A stretch of 26,745 nt of DNA from JBDTNL01 sp039933785 (lineage in GTDB: Bacteria; Acidobacteriota; Thermoanaerobaculia; Multivoradales; JAGPDF01), in contig JBDTNL010000051.1 of NCBI GenBank assembly GCA_039933785.1, forward strand, positions 1 to 26,745. The letters run 5' to 3'. Shown here piece after piece: positions 14,021 through 22,682 of this stretch. The first letter of the stretch is position 1; every line of letters begins with the position of its first letter. Made by a program: the position numbers and the translations under genes. Below the pieces are notes generated by a model. It was not told the origin of the DNA. It searched no databases and saw only the letters and a program-made list of their open reading frames with translations.

Positions 14021-14075
14021 CTCGCTGAAGGCCTTGGAGATCACCCACGCACCCCGCGCTAGACTTCGGGACGCC

Positions 14076-16334
14076 ATGTCCGATGCCTCCTCTAAAGCCC
14101 GCCCCAATCGCCTCGCGCGGGAGACCAGCCCTTACCTCCTGCTCCATCAGCACAACCCGGTCGACTGGTACCCCTGGGGCGCGGAGGCGCTCGCTCGCGC
14201 CCGAACCGAGGACAAGCCGATTTTCCTTTCCGTGGGCTACTCGACCTGCTACTGGTGCCACGTGATGGAGCGCGAGTCGTTCTCCGATCCCGCGACCGCG
14301 GCGCTGATGAATCGCGAGTTCGTGAACATCAAGCTCGATCGAGAAGAGCGGCCCGAGCTCGACGAGATCTATATGACGGCCACCCAGTTCATCGCCGAGC
14401 AGGGCGGCTGGCCGAACTCGGTGTTTCTCACGCCGGATCTGAAACCCTTCTTCGCCGGCACCTATTTTCCGCCGGCCGATCGCTACGGCCGTCCGGGCTT
14501 CCCGTCGGTGCTGCAGGGCCTGGCGGAAGCGTGGCGCGAGCGTCGCGACGACATCGACGCTCAGGCCGAGGAAGTGGCGGTCGCGATCCGGCACCATTTG
14601 GAGGACCGCGCCGTCGGCGGCACGGTGCCGAGCGCGGAGGGCGCGGAGCGCTCTCTGCAGGCCCTAGCTCGGCGCTTTGACACCTCCCACGGTGGCTTCG
14701 GCATGGCGCCCAAGTTCCCGACCCCGTCGAACCTCTCCCTGTTACTGGAGTTCGCGGATCAGGACCCGGACGCCGACCGCATGCTGGCAGCCACACTCGA
14801 TCGCATGGCGCGCGGTGGCATTTACGACCAGCTCGGCGGCGGATTCCATCGCTACGCGACCGATCGCGAGTGGAAGATTCCCCACTTCGAGAAGATGCTC
14901 TACGACAACGGCTTGCTGCTCGAGGTATACGCGCTGCAGTACGCGCGCAGCGGCGACGTCGAGGCCGGACGCATCGCGCGCGAAACCGCGGAGTGGATGC
15001 GGCGCGAGATGACCGCGCCCGAGGGCGGGTTCTGGAGCGCCATCGACGCCGAGACCGACGGTGACGAGGGCGCGTTCTACGTGTTCCGCGAGACCGAGCT
15101 CCAGGAAGAGTTGGGCATCGAGGACGCACAGTTCCTCGCCCCGCTGTTGGGATTCGAGGGGCCGCCGTTCTTCGAAGGCGGCCGCTACGTTCTGCACTTG
15201 CCGGAGGCGATTGCCGCACAGGCGGAGCGCCGGCGCATCAAGACCGCAGACCTCTGGGCGCAGATCGATCCGCTCCGCGCGCGCCTGCTCGCGGCGCGCG
15301 CGCGACGCAAACGACCGGCGACCGACGACAAGGTCTTGGCGGAATGGAACGGAATGGCGATCTCCGGCCTTGCGACCGCGGGCCAGGCGCTCCAAGAGCC
15401 CTGGATGGTCGAGGCGGCTATTGCCGCCGCGCGCTTCGTGCTCGGCACCATGCGCTCCGCCGACTCCGGCCTCCAGCACACCGCGCGCGCCGGCGTGGCG
15501 AAGATCCCGGCGTTTCTGGGCGACTACGCGTACATGATCCGCGGCCTGCTGGCCCTCGATCGCGTGACCGGCGACCGGGTGTGGCAGAGTGCCGCGCGGG
15601 AGCTGTTCGCGGAACAGCAGCAGCGTCTTGGCGATCCTCGCGGCGGCTGGTTCACGGCCGCCGAGAGCAACGACGTGTTGTTTCGCTCGAAGGACATCTT
15701 CGACGGAGCGACGCCTTCCGCGTACGCAATCGCGGTTCAGAACGCCCTCGACTTGTTCCGAGAGACGACAGAGGAGAGTTACCTCGAGATCGCCACGGCC
15801 GCTCTTTCCGCGGTCGGACCCCTGGTCGAGCATCAGGTCGAAGCGGCGCGCACCATGACGGTGGCGGCTCGACGCCTCCGCGCGCTGGCGGGAGAGCGCT
15901 TGCCGGCGGCACCGGCGCTTGCCCCTCCGGTCGAAGAGCCGCTCGCGGAGGAGGCGCGGCAAGTCCTGCGCCCCTTCTTTGACCTCGGCGCCGCCGACGA
16001 TGCGGGATGGCGTTCGTTCAAGCTGACCGTGAAGATCGCGGACGGCTTTCACCTGCATGCTGACCTGGGCACCGCCGACGGGATGATCGCGACCCGGCTC
16101 GCCGGCGATGGAGTCGAGCTGCGTCAGGTGCTTGCACCTGCGGGCCGGCCGCTGGCGCTCGGCGGCGAAGTCGTGCAGGCGCTGCGCGGAACGATCGAGT
16201 GGAGCGGAGAGCTCCGGCTCGCCACCGCTACCCCTCGTCTTCTGCTGCGGTACCAGGCCTGCGACGAGCGCCGCTGCCTTCCGGCGGTGACGGTCGGGTT
16301 GGACTTGAGCCCCAGCGGTGAGGGCGTGGCCTAG
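14076..16334 (+). CDS. DUF255 (YyaL/SPATA20-like) thioredoxin-domain protein with C-terminal DsbD-alpha-like domain
   Basis: A 752-residue protein. Residues about 10-170 are the DUF255 thioredoxin-like domain: NRLARETSPYLLLHQHNPVDW, then the active-site-type C58-Y-W-C61 in STCYWCHVM, and GGWPNSVFLTP. Residues about 190-600 are the (alpha/alpha)6-like region typical of COG1331 (FGMAPKFPTPSNL, GGIYDQLGGGFHRYATD, HFEKMLYDN). Beyond the usual family end, residues about 640-744 resemble the N-terminal domain of DsbD: FKLTVKIADGFHLHAD and RYQACDERRCLPAVTV, with cysteines C729 and C734. The protein lacks a signal peptide, so it is probably cytoplasmic. The function of COG1331 is not well established; a redox-linked role is inferred. 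ATG 14076 was chosen by family alignment of the N-terminus. Confidence 0.88.
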   Translation: MSDASSKARPNRLARETSPYLLLHQHNPVDWYPWGAEALARARTEDKPIFLSVGYSTCYWCHVMERESFSDPATAALMNREFVNIKLDREERPELDEIYMTATQFIAEQGGWPNSVFLTPDLKPFFAGTYFPPADRYGRPGFPSVLQGLAEAWRERRDDIDAQAEEVAVAIRHHLEDRAVGGTVPSAEGAERSLQALARRFDTSHGGFGMAPKFPTPSNLSLLLEFADQDPDADRMLAATLDRMARGGIYDQLGGGFHRYATDREWKIPHFEKMLYDNGLLLEVYALQYARSGDVEAGRIARETAEWMRREMTAPEGGFWSAIDAETDGDEGAFYVFRETELQEELGIEDAQFLAPLLGFEGPPFFEGGRYVLHLPEAIAAQAERRRIKTADLWAQIDPLRARLLAARARRKRPATDDKVLAEWNGMAISGLATAGQALQEPWMVEAAIAAARFVLGTMRSADSGLQHTARAGVAKIPAFLGDYAYMIRGLLALDRVTGDRVWQSAARELFAEQQQRLGDPRGGWFTAAESNDVLFRSKDIFDGATPSAYAIAVQNALDLFRETTEESYLEIATAALSAVGPLVEHQVEAARTMTVAARRLRALAGERLPAAPALAPPVEEPLAEEARQVLRPFFDLGAADDAGWRSFKLTVKIADGFHLHADLGTADGMIATRLAGDGVELRQVLAPAGRPLALGGEVVQALRGTIEWSGELRLATATPRLLLRYQACDERRCLPAVTVGLDLSPSGEGVA

Positions 16335-16888
16335 AGATCGGTGCGCGCCGGCCGGGCTCTGCGCGGCCTTGGCCGAGCCTTCGGCGTGCGCCAAGATTGG
16401 CCGTGGCTCGCGGGCGAGCACTCGCCGAGGGTTGACCCGGTGGGTCCCATACAGTCTGCTCGGCGCTTTGCACTCCGCTTGTCCAGGTTCGGCTCTTCAG
16501 CACGCTCGTCGATCGCCTCCAAGCTTGGAGGCTGGACTCGAACCCGCGCCATCACCGCAGTCTCTTTGTCGAGCCATCGTGCTTGGCCGATGAGCTCACG
16601 AATTCGCTCGGTGGTCGGGATGTCGACGAGGTCCAGCCGAACGCTGAAGAGTTGGCCGAGGCGATTCCTGAAGCGCAGCGTTCCTGGGCCGATCTCGACT
16701 TTGCCCTGGGCGATCTCGAGGTGATCGGTCCCGGTGAAGGCGATGTAGGAAAGGCCCCGTGCCAGGGTCTCGCGCCGAATGCGCTCGCCTTCTCGTGTGG
16801 GTTCGGACGTCTCCCCTTTCACCTCGGCAGGAACCGCCGACGAGGCAACGAAGAAGAGCAAGAGTGAAAGTACCCATTGCATAGGCAT
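16331..16888 (-). CDS. Small secreted protein of unknown function
   Basis: A 185-residue protein, if the start is ATG 16888, which has GGAGGA 10 nt upstream (16899-16904). It begins with a short signal peptide (MPMQWVLSLLLFFVASSAVPA). Residues about 40-135 look like a genuine domain: GLSYIAFTGTDHLEIAQGKV, FRNRLGQLFSVRLDLVDIP, RIRELIGQARWLD and TAVMARVRVQPPS. The last 50 residues are Arg/Ser/Pro-rich and look unlike coding sequence, so the true 3' end may have been altered by a frameshift or read-through. No known family is recognised. It converges on the DUF255 gene with the two stops sharing CTAG, and diverges from the NfeD gene. Confidence 0.5.
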   Translation of the reverse strand: MPMQWVLSLLLFFVASSAVPAEVKGETSEPTREGERIRRETLARGLSYIAFTGTDHLEIAQGKVEIGPGTLRFRNRLGQLFSVRLDLVDIPTTERIRELIGQARWLDKETAVMARVRVQPPSLEAIDERAEEPNLDKRSAKRRADCMGPTGSTLGECSPASHGQSWRTPKARPRPRRARPARTDL

Positions 16889-16951
16889 GGATTGCCGTTC
16901 CTCCGGATTGGTTGTGCCTACCAAACAGAGACGAGGAATCGGCGCTCAACC

Positions 16952-16979
16952 TTGGCCCGCGAGCCCTAAGTGCTAGAAT
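16952..16979 (+). promoter_or_regulatory. Probable promoter of the NfeD-slipin-SPOR cluster
   Basis: TTGGCC (16952-16957), a 16-nt spacer and TAGAAT (16974-16979, 5 of 6 matches to the -10 consensus) lie just upstream of the ATG at 16999. The start point would leave a leader of only about 13 nt. No Shine-Dalgarno sequence is visible, so initiation may be leaderless-like. Confidence 0.45.
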
Positions 16980-16998
16980 TTGCCCGATTCAAACACTG

Positions 16999-18345
16999 AT
17001 GACCCACCTCCGCAACCGCCGTCGCGCCGCCCGGGCCGTCTTCGCCCGAGTGGCCGTCGTGGCGGGTGGCCTGGTTCTGCTCCCCGCCCTGCTCGCCTCC
17101 GCGCCGACCCCCGTGCGCGAGGTGCGCATCGTTCGCCTGTCGTCGCTGATCCATCCAGTGGCGGCGCAGTATCTGGTCGAAGCGATCGAGGACGCCGACC
17201 GGTACCATGCCGCGGCGCTCGTCCTGGAACTGGATACGCCCGGCGGGAGTCTGGAATCGACGCGTGAGATGTTCACCGCCATGCTGGGCGCGAAGACGCC
17301 GATCGTCGTCTGGGTGGCGCCGAATGGCGCCCGCGCCGCCTCGGCGGGGTTCTTCCTCCTGCAGGCGGCGGATCTCGCCGCCATGGCGCCCGGCACCAAC
17401 ACCGGCGCGGCCCATCCGGTCGGCGGGCAGGGCGAGACCATCGAGGGCGTGCTGGGAGAGAAGATCGAGCAGGACGCGGCGGCGACCATCCGCGGGCTCG
17501 CGGCGCGCAACCACCGTGACGTCAAGGTGGCCGAGGAGGCGGTGGTGAACAGCCGCTCGTTCACCGCGGACGAAGCTCTGAAGGTCGGTTTGATCGACCT
17601 CATCGCGCCGGATCGGGACAGCCTGATCCAGCAGCTCGAGGGGCGCGCGATCACCAAGTCCGATGGACAGGTGGAGAAACTCGCCGTGCAGTCTGCGTCC
17701 GTGCGCGAAATCGAGATGAACGGCGGCCAGCGCCTCCTCGCCGCGATCTGCCACCCCAACATCGCGTACCTGCTGATGACGTTGGGCCTGCTGGGGCTGT
17801 ACTTCGAGCTCTCGCATCCTGGCGCTGTGCTGCCCGGAGTGGTGGGCGGCATCGCCCTGATCCTCGGTCTCTACGCTTTGTCGGTGTTGCAAGTGAACTA
17901 CGCAGGACTCGCTCTGATCCTCCTCGGCGTCACCTTCTTTCTCGCCGAGATCAAGGTCACGAGCTACGGCCTGCTCACGGTCGGTGGTGTAGTCTCGCTG
18001 GTGCTCGGCTCGCTGATGCTGTTTCGCAGCGCCGAGCCGGCGCTCCGGGTCGGGCGTGACGTGATCGGCGCGGTGGTGCTGTTCTCGGTCCTGGTGGTTG
18101 GCTTCCTCCTGACCATGGCAATTCGCGCCAAGCGGCAACCGGTGCGGACGGGAGCGGAAGGTCTGTTGATCGAGACCGGGACCGCGCGGACCGATCTCGC
18201 GCCGCGCGGCAAGGTGTTCGTGCACGGCGAGCTGTGGGATGCCCTGGCCGAGCAGCCGATCCACGCTGGCGACGCGGTGCGCATTCTGGCGGTCGAAGGC
18301 AATCTTTTGCGCGTCGCACCTAGGCAAGCACCCAACCAAGTCTGA
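16999..18345 (+). CDS. NfeD1b-type membrane-bound ClpP-class serine protease
   Basis: A 448-residue protein with three parts. An N-terminal signal/TM segment (about 15-34) is followed by a ClpP/crotonase-fold protease domain (about 40-215). Next is a block of about five TM helices (about 240-385), and last a small C-terminal NfeD OB-fold domain (about 395-445; TGTARTDLAPRGKVFV...). Protease landmarks are LELDTPGGSLEST, the nucleophile S115 in AASAGFFLL, and K155 (GEKIEQDAA) as the likely general base of the Ser-Lys dyad known for this family. Archaeal homologues cleave the hydrophobic C-terminus of the stomatin encoded next door, and here too a slipin gene follows after 15 nt. ATG 16999 lies just after a plausible promoter. 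Confidence 0.92.
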   Translation: MTHLRNRRRAARAVFARVAVVAGGLVLLPALLASAPTPVREVRIVRLSSLIHPVAAQYLVEAIEDADRYHAAALVLELDTPGGSLESTREMFTAMLGAKTPIVVWVAPNGARAASAGFFLLQAADLAAMAPGTNTGAAHPVGGQGETIEGVLGEKIEQDAAATIRGLAARNHRDVKVAEEAVVNSRSFTADEALKVGLIDLIAPDRDSLIQQLEGRAITKSDGQVEKLAVQSASVREIEMNGGQRLLAAICHPNIAYLLMTLGLLGLYFELSHPGAVLPGVVGGIALILGLYALSVLQVNYAGLALILLGVTFFLAEIKVTSYGLLTVGGVVSLVLGSLMLFRSAEPALRVGRDVIGAVVLFSVLVVGFLLTMAIRAKRQPVRTGAEGLLIETGTARTDLAPRGKVFVHGELWDALAEQPIHAGDAVRILAVEGNLLRVAPRQAPNQV

Positions 18346-18360
18346 ATCCGGGAGGAGCCG

Positions 18361-19137
18361 ATGAATCCCTTGAGTCAAATCAGCAGCCCCGTTGGATGCG
18401 TGGTCTTCGTCGTTCTCGTGCTCTTCGTGGTCTCGCGCTGGATCAACATTCTGAACGAGTACGAGCGCGCCGTGACGTTCTGGCTGGGCCGGCTCTCAGC
18501 TCAGCCCAAGGGCCCGGGCTTGGTCTTCATCTTCTGGCCTTTCGAGCGCATGGTGAAGATCTCGCTCCGCACGGTGGTGCTCGATGTGCCGTCCCAAGAC
18601 GTGATCACCAAGGACAACGTCTCGGTCAAGGTGAACGCGGTGGTGTACTTCCGCGTCGTCGATCCCGGGCGCGCCGTGGTTTCGGTCGAGAACTATCTCT
18701 ACGCCACCAGCCAGCTCGCGCAGACCACCTTGCGTTCGATCCTCGGCCAGGCCGAGATGGACGAGTTGCTGTCGCAGCGCGATCGCTTGAACGAGCGCCT
18801 GCAGGAAGAGATCGACCGTCATACCGATCCATGGGGCATCAAGATCTCGATGGTCGAGGTGAAGAACGTCGATCTGTCGCCCGAGATGCAGCGCGCCATG
18901 GCCCGTCAAGCCGAGGCCGAGCGTGAGAAGCGCGCCAAGTTCATCCATGCCCAGGGCGAGCTCGATGCCTCGAAGGCGCTCGGCGAAGCGGCCGACGTCA
19001 TCTCCATCAACCCGGTGACGCTGCAGTTGCGGTACCTGCAGACGCTGACCGAAATCGCTTCCGAGAAGAATTCGACCATCATCTTTCCGGTGCCGATCGA
19101 ATTGATGCAGGCCTTCATGTCCAAGAAGGACAAGTGA
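18361..19137 (+). CDS. Slipin (stomatin-like SPFH/Band-7 membrane protein)
   Basis: A 258-residue protein with one N-terminal membrane segment (about 10-27). The SPFH domain that follows (about 28-200) shows NEYERAVTFWLGRL, GPGLVFIFWPFERM, VPSQDVITKDNVSVKVNAVVYFRV and LGQAEMDELLSQRDRLN. A helical region rich in Ala/Glu (RAMARQAEAEREKRAKFIHAQGE) and the hydrophobic C-terminal IIFPVPIELMQAFM complete it. Slipins oligomerise on the inner membrane and scaffold microdomains. The adjacent NfeD protease is the classic partner, and its cleavage site in archaeal stomatin is a C-terminal hydrophobic stretch like the one seen here. GGGAGGAG (18350-18357) precedes the ATG closely. Confidence 0.93.
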   Translation: MNPLSQISSPVGCVVFVVLVLFVVSRWINILNEYERAVTFWLGRLSAQPKGPGLVFIFWPFERMVKISLRTVVLDVPSQDVITKDNVSVKVNAVVYFRVVDPGRAVVSVENYLYATSQLAQTTLRSILGQAEMDELLSQRDRLNERLQEEIDRHTDPWGIKISMVEVKNVDLSPEMQRAMARQAEAEREKRAKFIHAQGELDASKALGEAADVISINPVTLQLRYLQTLTEIASEKNSTIIFPVPIELMQAFMSKKDK

Positions 19138-19168
19138 GTCCAACAACTTGAGCGGAACGAGAGACACG

Positions 19169-19993
19169 ATGTCCGAGGTCCAGGCGGGCGATCCGCACGA
19201 ACCCAGCTACTACGAAATCGCGCTGACCAACCGGCAGGTGCTGGTGGCCTTCGTCATCCTGCTGGTCTGCGTCGTGGGAGCTTTCTTCGCCGGCGTCTGG
19301 GTGGGGCGGGGGGGTGCGCCGCGCCAGGCGGGGACGGCCGCCGCCTCGCAGGTGGCGCAGGTGAACCCGACCGGCCAGCCATTGCAGGAGCTACAGTTCT
19401 TCTCGGGAAAGCCCGGTCAATCGGCGCCTCCCACTTCGCCGGAACCGCAGCCCGCGGCCTCGAAACTATCCCCCCCCGCACCTCCGCCCATATCCACTTC
19501 TCCAAACCAGTCCCTGGCTGCCGACTTGTCGGCGAAGCCCGAGGTGACTACCGCGGCTCCGGCAGGCAATTCGCAGGTCTTGTCGCCAGTCCCGCAGCCG
19601 CCGCCGGGTTCGGACGTTGAACCCAGCGCCAGCCCGGCGCCGGCACCGCACGCGGCGCCGCCGGTTGCGGTCCCTGCCGGTGGAGCCAAGCCGAAGGTAC
19701 CGCCGGTCGTGACCGAAACTTCGCCTGCGCCGGCGCCGACAACTCCCGCGACGACGACCGCGACGGGGGAGATGGTAGTGCAGGTCTTCTCCTCAGCCGA
19801 CGGCGAGCAGGCGAAGAAGACCCTGACGCGAGTGAACAAGGGCGGCTACAAGGCGTACCTATCGCCCCTCCTGGTCGGCAAGCAGACCATGTACCGCGTG
19901 CGCATCGGGCCCTTCACCGATCGCGCCCAGGCGCAGAAGATCGCCGATCAAGTGAGAAAGAAGTTCCGCCTTGACACGTGGATCACGCGCTGA
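19169..19993 (+). CDS. Single-pass SPOR-domain envelope protein
   Basis: A 274-residue protein: a short cytoplasmic N-terminus, one TM helix (about 24-44), a long Pro/Ala/Ser-rich periplasmic linker (about 50-195), and a C-terminal SPOR domain (about 200-274; GEMVVQVFSSADGEQAKKTL, MYRVRIGPFTDRAQAQ). SPOR domains bind glycan strands stripped of stem peptides, enriched at division septa, so the protein probably acts at the septum or in cell-wall turnover. ATG 19169 is preferred to the in-frame TTG 19148. It follows the slipin gene by 31 nt, and its 3' end overlaps the proposed lnt start. The linker composition is extreme but typical for such proteins. Confidence 0.88.
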   Translation: MSEVQAGDPHEPSYYEIALTNRQVLVAFVILLVCVVGAFFAGVWVGRGGAPRQAGTAAASQVAQVNPTGQPLQELQFFSGKPGQSAPPTSPEPQPAASKLSPPAPPPISTSPNQSLAADLSAKPEVTTAAPAGNSQVLSPVPQPPPGSDVEPSASPAPAPHAAPPVAVPAGGAKPKVPPVVTETSPAPAPTTPATTTATGEMVVQVFSSADGEQAKKTLTRVNKGGYKAYLSPLLVGKQTMYRVRIGPFTDRAQAQKIADQVRKKFRLDTWITR

Positions 19994-21543
19994 GGCGTGA
20001 TCCCGCGGCGAAGCCCCGACCGTTGACGCGCGGGCGCTGGTGGCTGCTGGCGCTCGGCGCGGTTGCCGCTGGAATTCTCTGGGGTGGTTGTTTCGCCAAG
20101 GCGCCGCACCCTTGGCTCGGGTGCCTCGCCCTCGCACCGCTGTTCTATTTCCTCGATCAAGAACGACCTGGCTGGCTGGCCTTCTGGCACGGCATGGGCT
20201 TCTGGGCGTTTTCGCTGTGGTGGATTCGCGCGACCATCGAGACCTATGGCCAACTGGATCCGGTGAGCGCTGTCCTCGGCGTGCTCTTCGTCGCCGCATT
20301 TCAATCGCTCTACAGTTTGGGCTTTGGACTGATCGGGGTTCGACTCTGGCGGCGATGGGGCGCCCCCGCGCTGCTCGGGCTTCCGGCTCTCTGGGTCGCG
20401 CTCGAGTGGCTCAAGGGTCAAGGGGCCGGAGGCTTTCCCTGGAACCTGGCAGCGTACGCCTGGACCGACATGCCGGGAGCGTTGCCGCTCGCGGCATGGA
20501 TCGGTGCCTGGGGAATTTCGTTCCTCGTGGTCTTTGCCAATGTCGGTTTCGCCATGGCGATCCGCGGCAGGCGCCTGTGGCCTGCGGTCATCGGTGTCCT
20601 GGTGCCGGCGATTCTGCTCGCCGTGGGCGGGCGCTGGGCGCGCGGGCCCGAGGCGGTTCACGAGGTCGGTGGCCTGCCCGTGCGGGTGATCCAACCCAAT
20701 CTACCGATCCTTGTCGAGTGGAATCCCGCCGCCGTCCAAGCGAACTATCAAACCTTGCTACGCCTTTCGCGCGCCGCGTGTGACGAGCCGGGAGCCCTCT
20801 TGCTCTGGCCGGAGAGCGCGGCCTGGCCGTACTCCTTGCAGCGTGACGCGGAGCTGCGAAGCGACGTCGAGGGCCTCCTCAGCCAGGGTTGCCCGGTGCT
20901 GTTGAATTCTGAATTCGATCTGGCGTTGCCGCCGGTTGCCGGCAAGAGCCGCGATCCTGAGATCTACAACAGTGCGTTCTTGGTCGGCAAGAGCGGCATC
21001 GAGCAGGCTCCGCGCCAGGACAAACGGCACCTGGTGCCGTTCGGGGAATACGTTCCGTGGCGCCGCACGCTGACCTTCCTGAACAAGCTGGCGCGGAATG
21101 CCGGCGAGTTCACCGCCGGCGATCACGTCACTCTTCTGCCGGTCGGGAACGAGCGCCTGGGTCTCTCGCTTTGCTACGAAGTGGTTTTTCCGAGCGAGGT
21201 TGCCGAGACCGTGCGAGCCGGTGCCACCGTCCTTGCGACCGTCACCAACGATGGCTGGTACGGCGACACCTCGGCGCCCTGGCAACACTTCCGCGCCGCA
21301 CAGTTTCGCGCCGCCGAAAATCGCCGTCCGCTGCTACGCGCCGCGCTCACCGGAGTTTCCGGAATCATCGGCGCCGACGGCCGCGTTCTGGCCGAGCTTG
21401 GCCCCGGGGAGCAGGGCGTCCTCAGAGCGCGGGTCGAGGGGCGAAGCGAGCTCTCTCCGTTCACCCGCTTCCCGTCCCTGGTGCCGCTGGTGACAGCGGC
21501 GCTCGCGGCCGGCGCGCTTGCGTTTGTTATGCTTCGCCGATGA
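19978..21543 (+). CDS. lnt: Apolipoprotein N-acyltransferase
   Basis: About 521 residues from GTG 19978, which overlaps the SPOR gene by 16 nt; the exact start is uncertain and could be slightly later. An N-terminal block of about seven TM helices (20-225) precedes a periplasmic nitrilase-like domain (235-495) and a last TM helix. The catalytic triad is E279 (LLLWPESAAWP), K349 (RQDKRHLVPFGEYVP) and C399 (LSLCYEVVFP); VTNDGWYGDTSAPWQH is also conserved. Lnt adds the third acyl chain to the N-terminal cysteine of lipoproteins at the inner membrane, which indicates a diderm host. The stop overlaps the prfB start (ATGA at 21540-21543), so the two are probably coupled. Confidence 0.93.
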   Translation: MDHALRRDPAAKPRPLTRGRWWLLALGAVAAGILWGGCFAKAPHPWLGCLALAPLFYFLDQERPGWLAFWHGMGFWAFSLWWIRATIETYGQLDPVSAVLGVLFVAAFQSLYSLGFGLIGVRLWRRWGAPALLGLPALWVALEWLKGQGAGGFPWNLAAYAWTDMPGALPLAAWIGAWGISFLVVFANVGFAMAIRGRRLWPAVIGVLVPAILLAVGGRWARGPEAVHEVGGLPVRVIQPNLPILVEWNPAAVQANYQTLLRLSRAACDEPGALLLWPESAAWPYSLQRDAELRSDVEGLLSQGCPVLLNSEFDLALPPVAGKSRDPEIYNSAFLVGKSGIEQAPRQDKRHLVPFGEYVPWRRTLTFLNKLARNAGEFTAGDHVTLLPVGNERLGLSLCYEVVFPSEVAETVRAGATVLATVTNDGWYGDTSAPWQHFRAAQFRAAENRRPLLRAALTGVSGIIGADGRVLAELGPGEQGVLRARVEGRSELSPFTRFPSLVPLVTAALAAGALAFVMLRR

Positions 21544-22671
21544 TTTCCTCCGACACCCAGATTCAACTCCAGGAGTTGGGCGAGAAACTCGCCAACCTCC
21601 GGGGGTATCTTTGACCGCACTGCCCTCGAAGAATCTCTCCGCGACATAGACCGCCAGATGGAAATGGTCGGCTTCTGGGATAAGCCGGCGCAGAGTGCCC
21701 CAATCCTGCAGAAACGCCGTCAGCTCGAACGCCGCTTGGCCGAATGCAAGCGCCTCGACGATGACGCCTCCGAGCTCACCACCTGGCAGGAGCTCATCGC
21801 CGAGGGCGAGGCTGGCGGCGAGATTGACGAGGTGGCGCGTTTCACGGAGCGCTTGCAGAAGGAGCTCGGCGAGCTCGAGCTGCACCTCAAGCTCTCCGGT
21901 CCGGACGACGACAAGAACGCCATTCTCGAAATCCATTCCGGCGCCGGTGGCACTGAATCGCAGGACTGGGCCGACATGCTGCTGCGCATGTACCTGCGCT
22001 GGGCAGAGGCGCACGGCTACGAGAGCGATCTGCTCGACCGGCAAGACGGTGAAGAGGCCGGCATCAAGAGCGCCACGTTGACCTTGCGCGGCGCCTACGG
22101 CTACGGCTACCTGAAGAGCGAGGCCGGGGTGCATCGCCTGGTCCGCATCAGCCCATTCGACTCGCAGGCGCGGCGGCACACGTCGTTCGCCTCGGTCGAC
22201 GTCTATCCGGAAGTGGACGACACCATCGAGATCGAGATTCTCGACAAGGACATCCGGATCGACGTGTTCCGCTCCTCCGGCGCCGGCGGACAGCATGTGA
22301 ACAAGACCGAATCGGCAGTGCGGATCACGCACATGCCGAGCGGCATCGTGGTCTCGTGCCAGAACGAGCGCAGTCAGATCAAGAATCGGGTTCTGGCGAT
22401 GAAGGTGCTGCGCGCGCGGCTGTACGACCGCGAGCTCAAGCGCCGCGCCGAGGAAGAGGCGAAGCGCGAGGGCCTGAAGAAGGAAATCGGCTGGGGAAGC
22501 CAGGTCCGCAGTTACGTCCTGCAACCGTACCGAATGGTGAAGGATCATCGCACCGGCTTGTCGATCGGCGACGCGCAGCGGGTGCTCGACGGCGACATTG
22601 ACCCGTTCATCGACGCGTTCCTGCGCGGCAAGATGGCCAGCCCGAATGAGCAGGGCTTGGACGTGGAGTAG
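21540..22671 (+). CDS. prfB: Peptide chain release factor 2, read through a programmed +1 frameshift
   Basis: Two frames form one gene. The first runs from ATG 21540 for 24 codons to an in-frame TGA at 21612-21614. A +1 shift at CTT-TGA continues from GAC at 21613 to 22671, giving 376 residues. The stop-codon recognition tripeptide SPF falls at about 204-206 and the peptidyl-tRNA-hydrolysing GGQ at about 249-251, close to the E. coli RF2 positions. RF2 terminates translation at UGA and UAA. The UGA in its own gene lets RF2 scarcity raise frameshifting, a known autoregulatory loop. Taking the gene to start at ATG 21658 would truncate the N-terminal domain and is wrong. It overlaps lnt by ATGA. 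Confidence 0.95.
21600..21615 (+). promoter_or_regulatory. prfB: Programmed +1 ribosomal frameshift site in prfB
   Basis: The site reads CGG GGG TAT CTT TGA C: an internal Shine-Dalgarno-like GGGGG at the standard distance, the slippery CTT, the in-frame UGA and a following C that weakens termination. It is almost identical to the E. coli site, which has AGG in place of CGG. Confidence 0.95.
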
Positions 22672-22682
22672 TCGCTTCGACC

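Noticed and set aside
13206..14597. Longer pspA product starting upstream at 14597
   Set aside because: The extra frame is antisense to the DUF255 gene. The conserved amphipathic helix 0 begins exactly at the ATG at 13967, which has a ribosome-binding site.
21658..22671. prfB starting at ATG 21658, or prfB as a broken gene
   Set aside because: The preceding short frame, slippery CTT-TGA-C and internal Shine-Dalgarno-like sequence form the standard regulatory frameshift, and the joined product has normal RF2 length.
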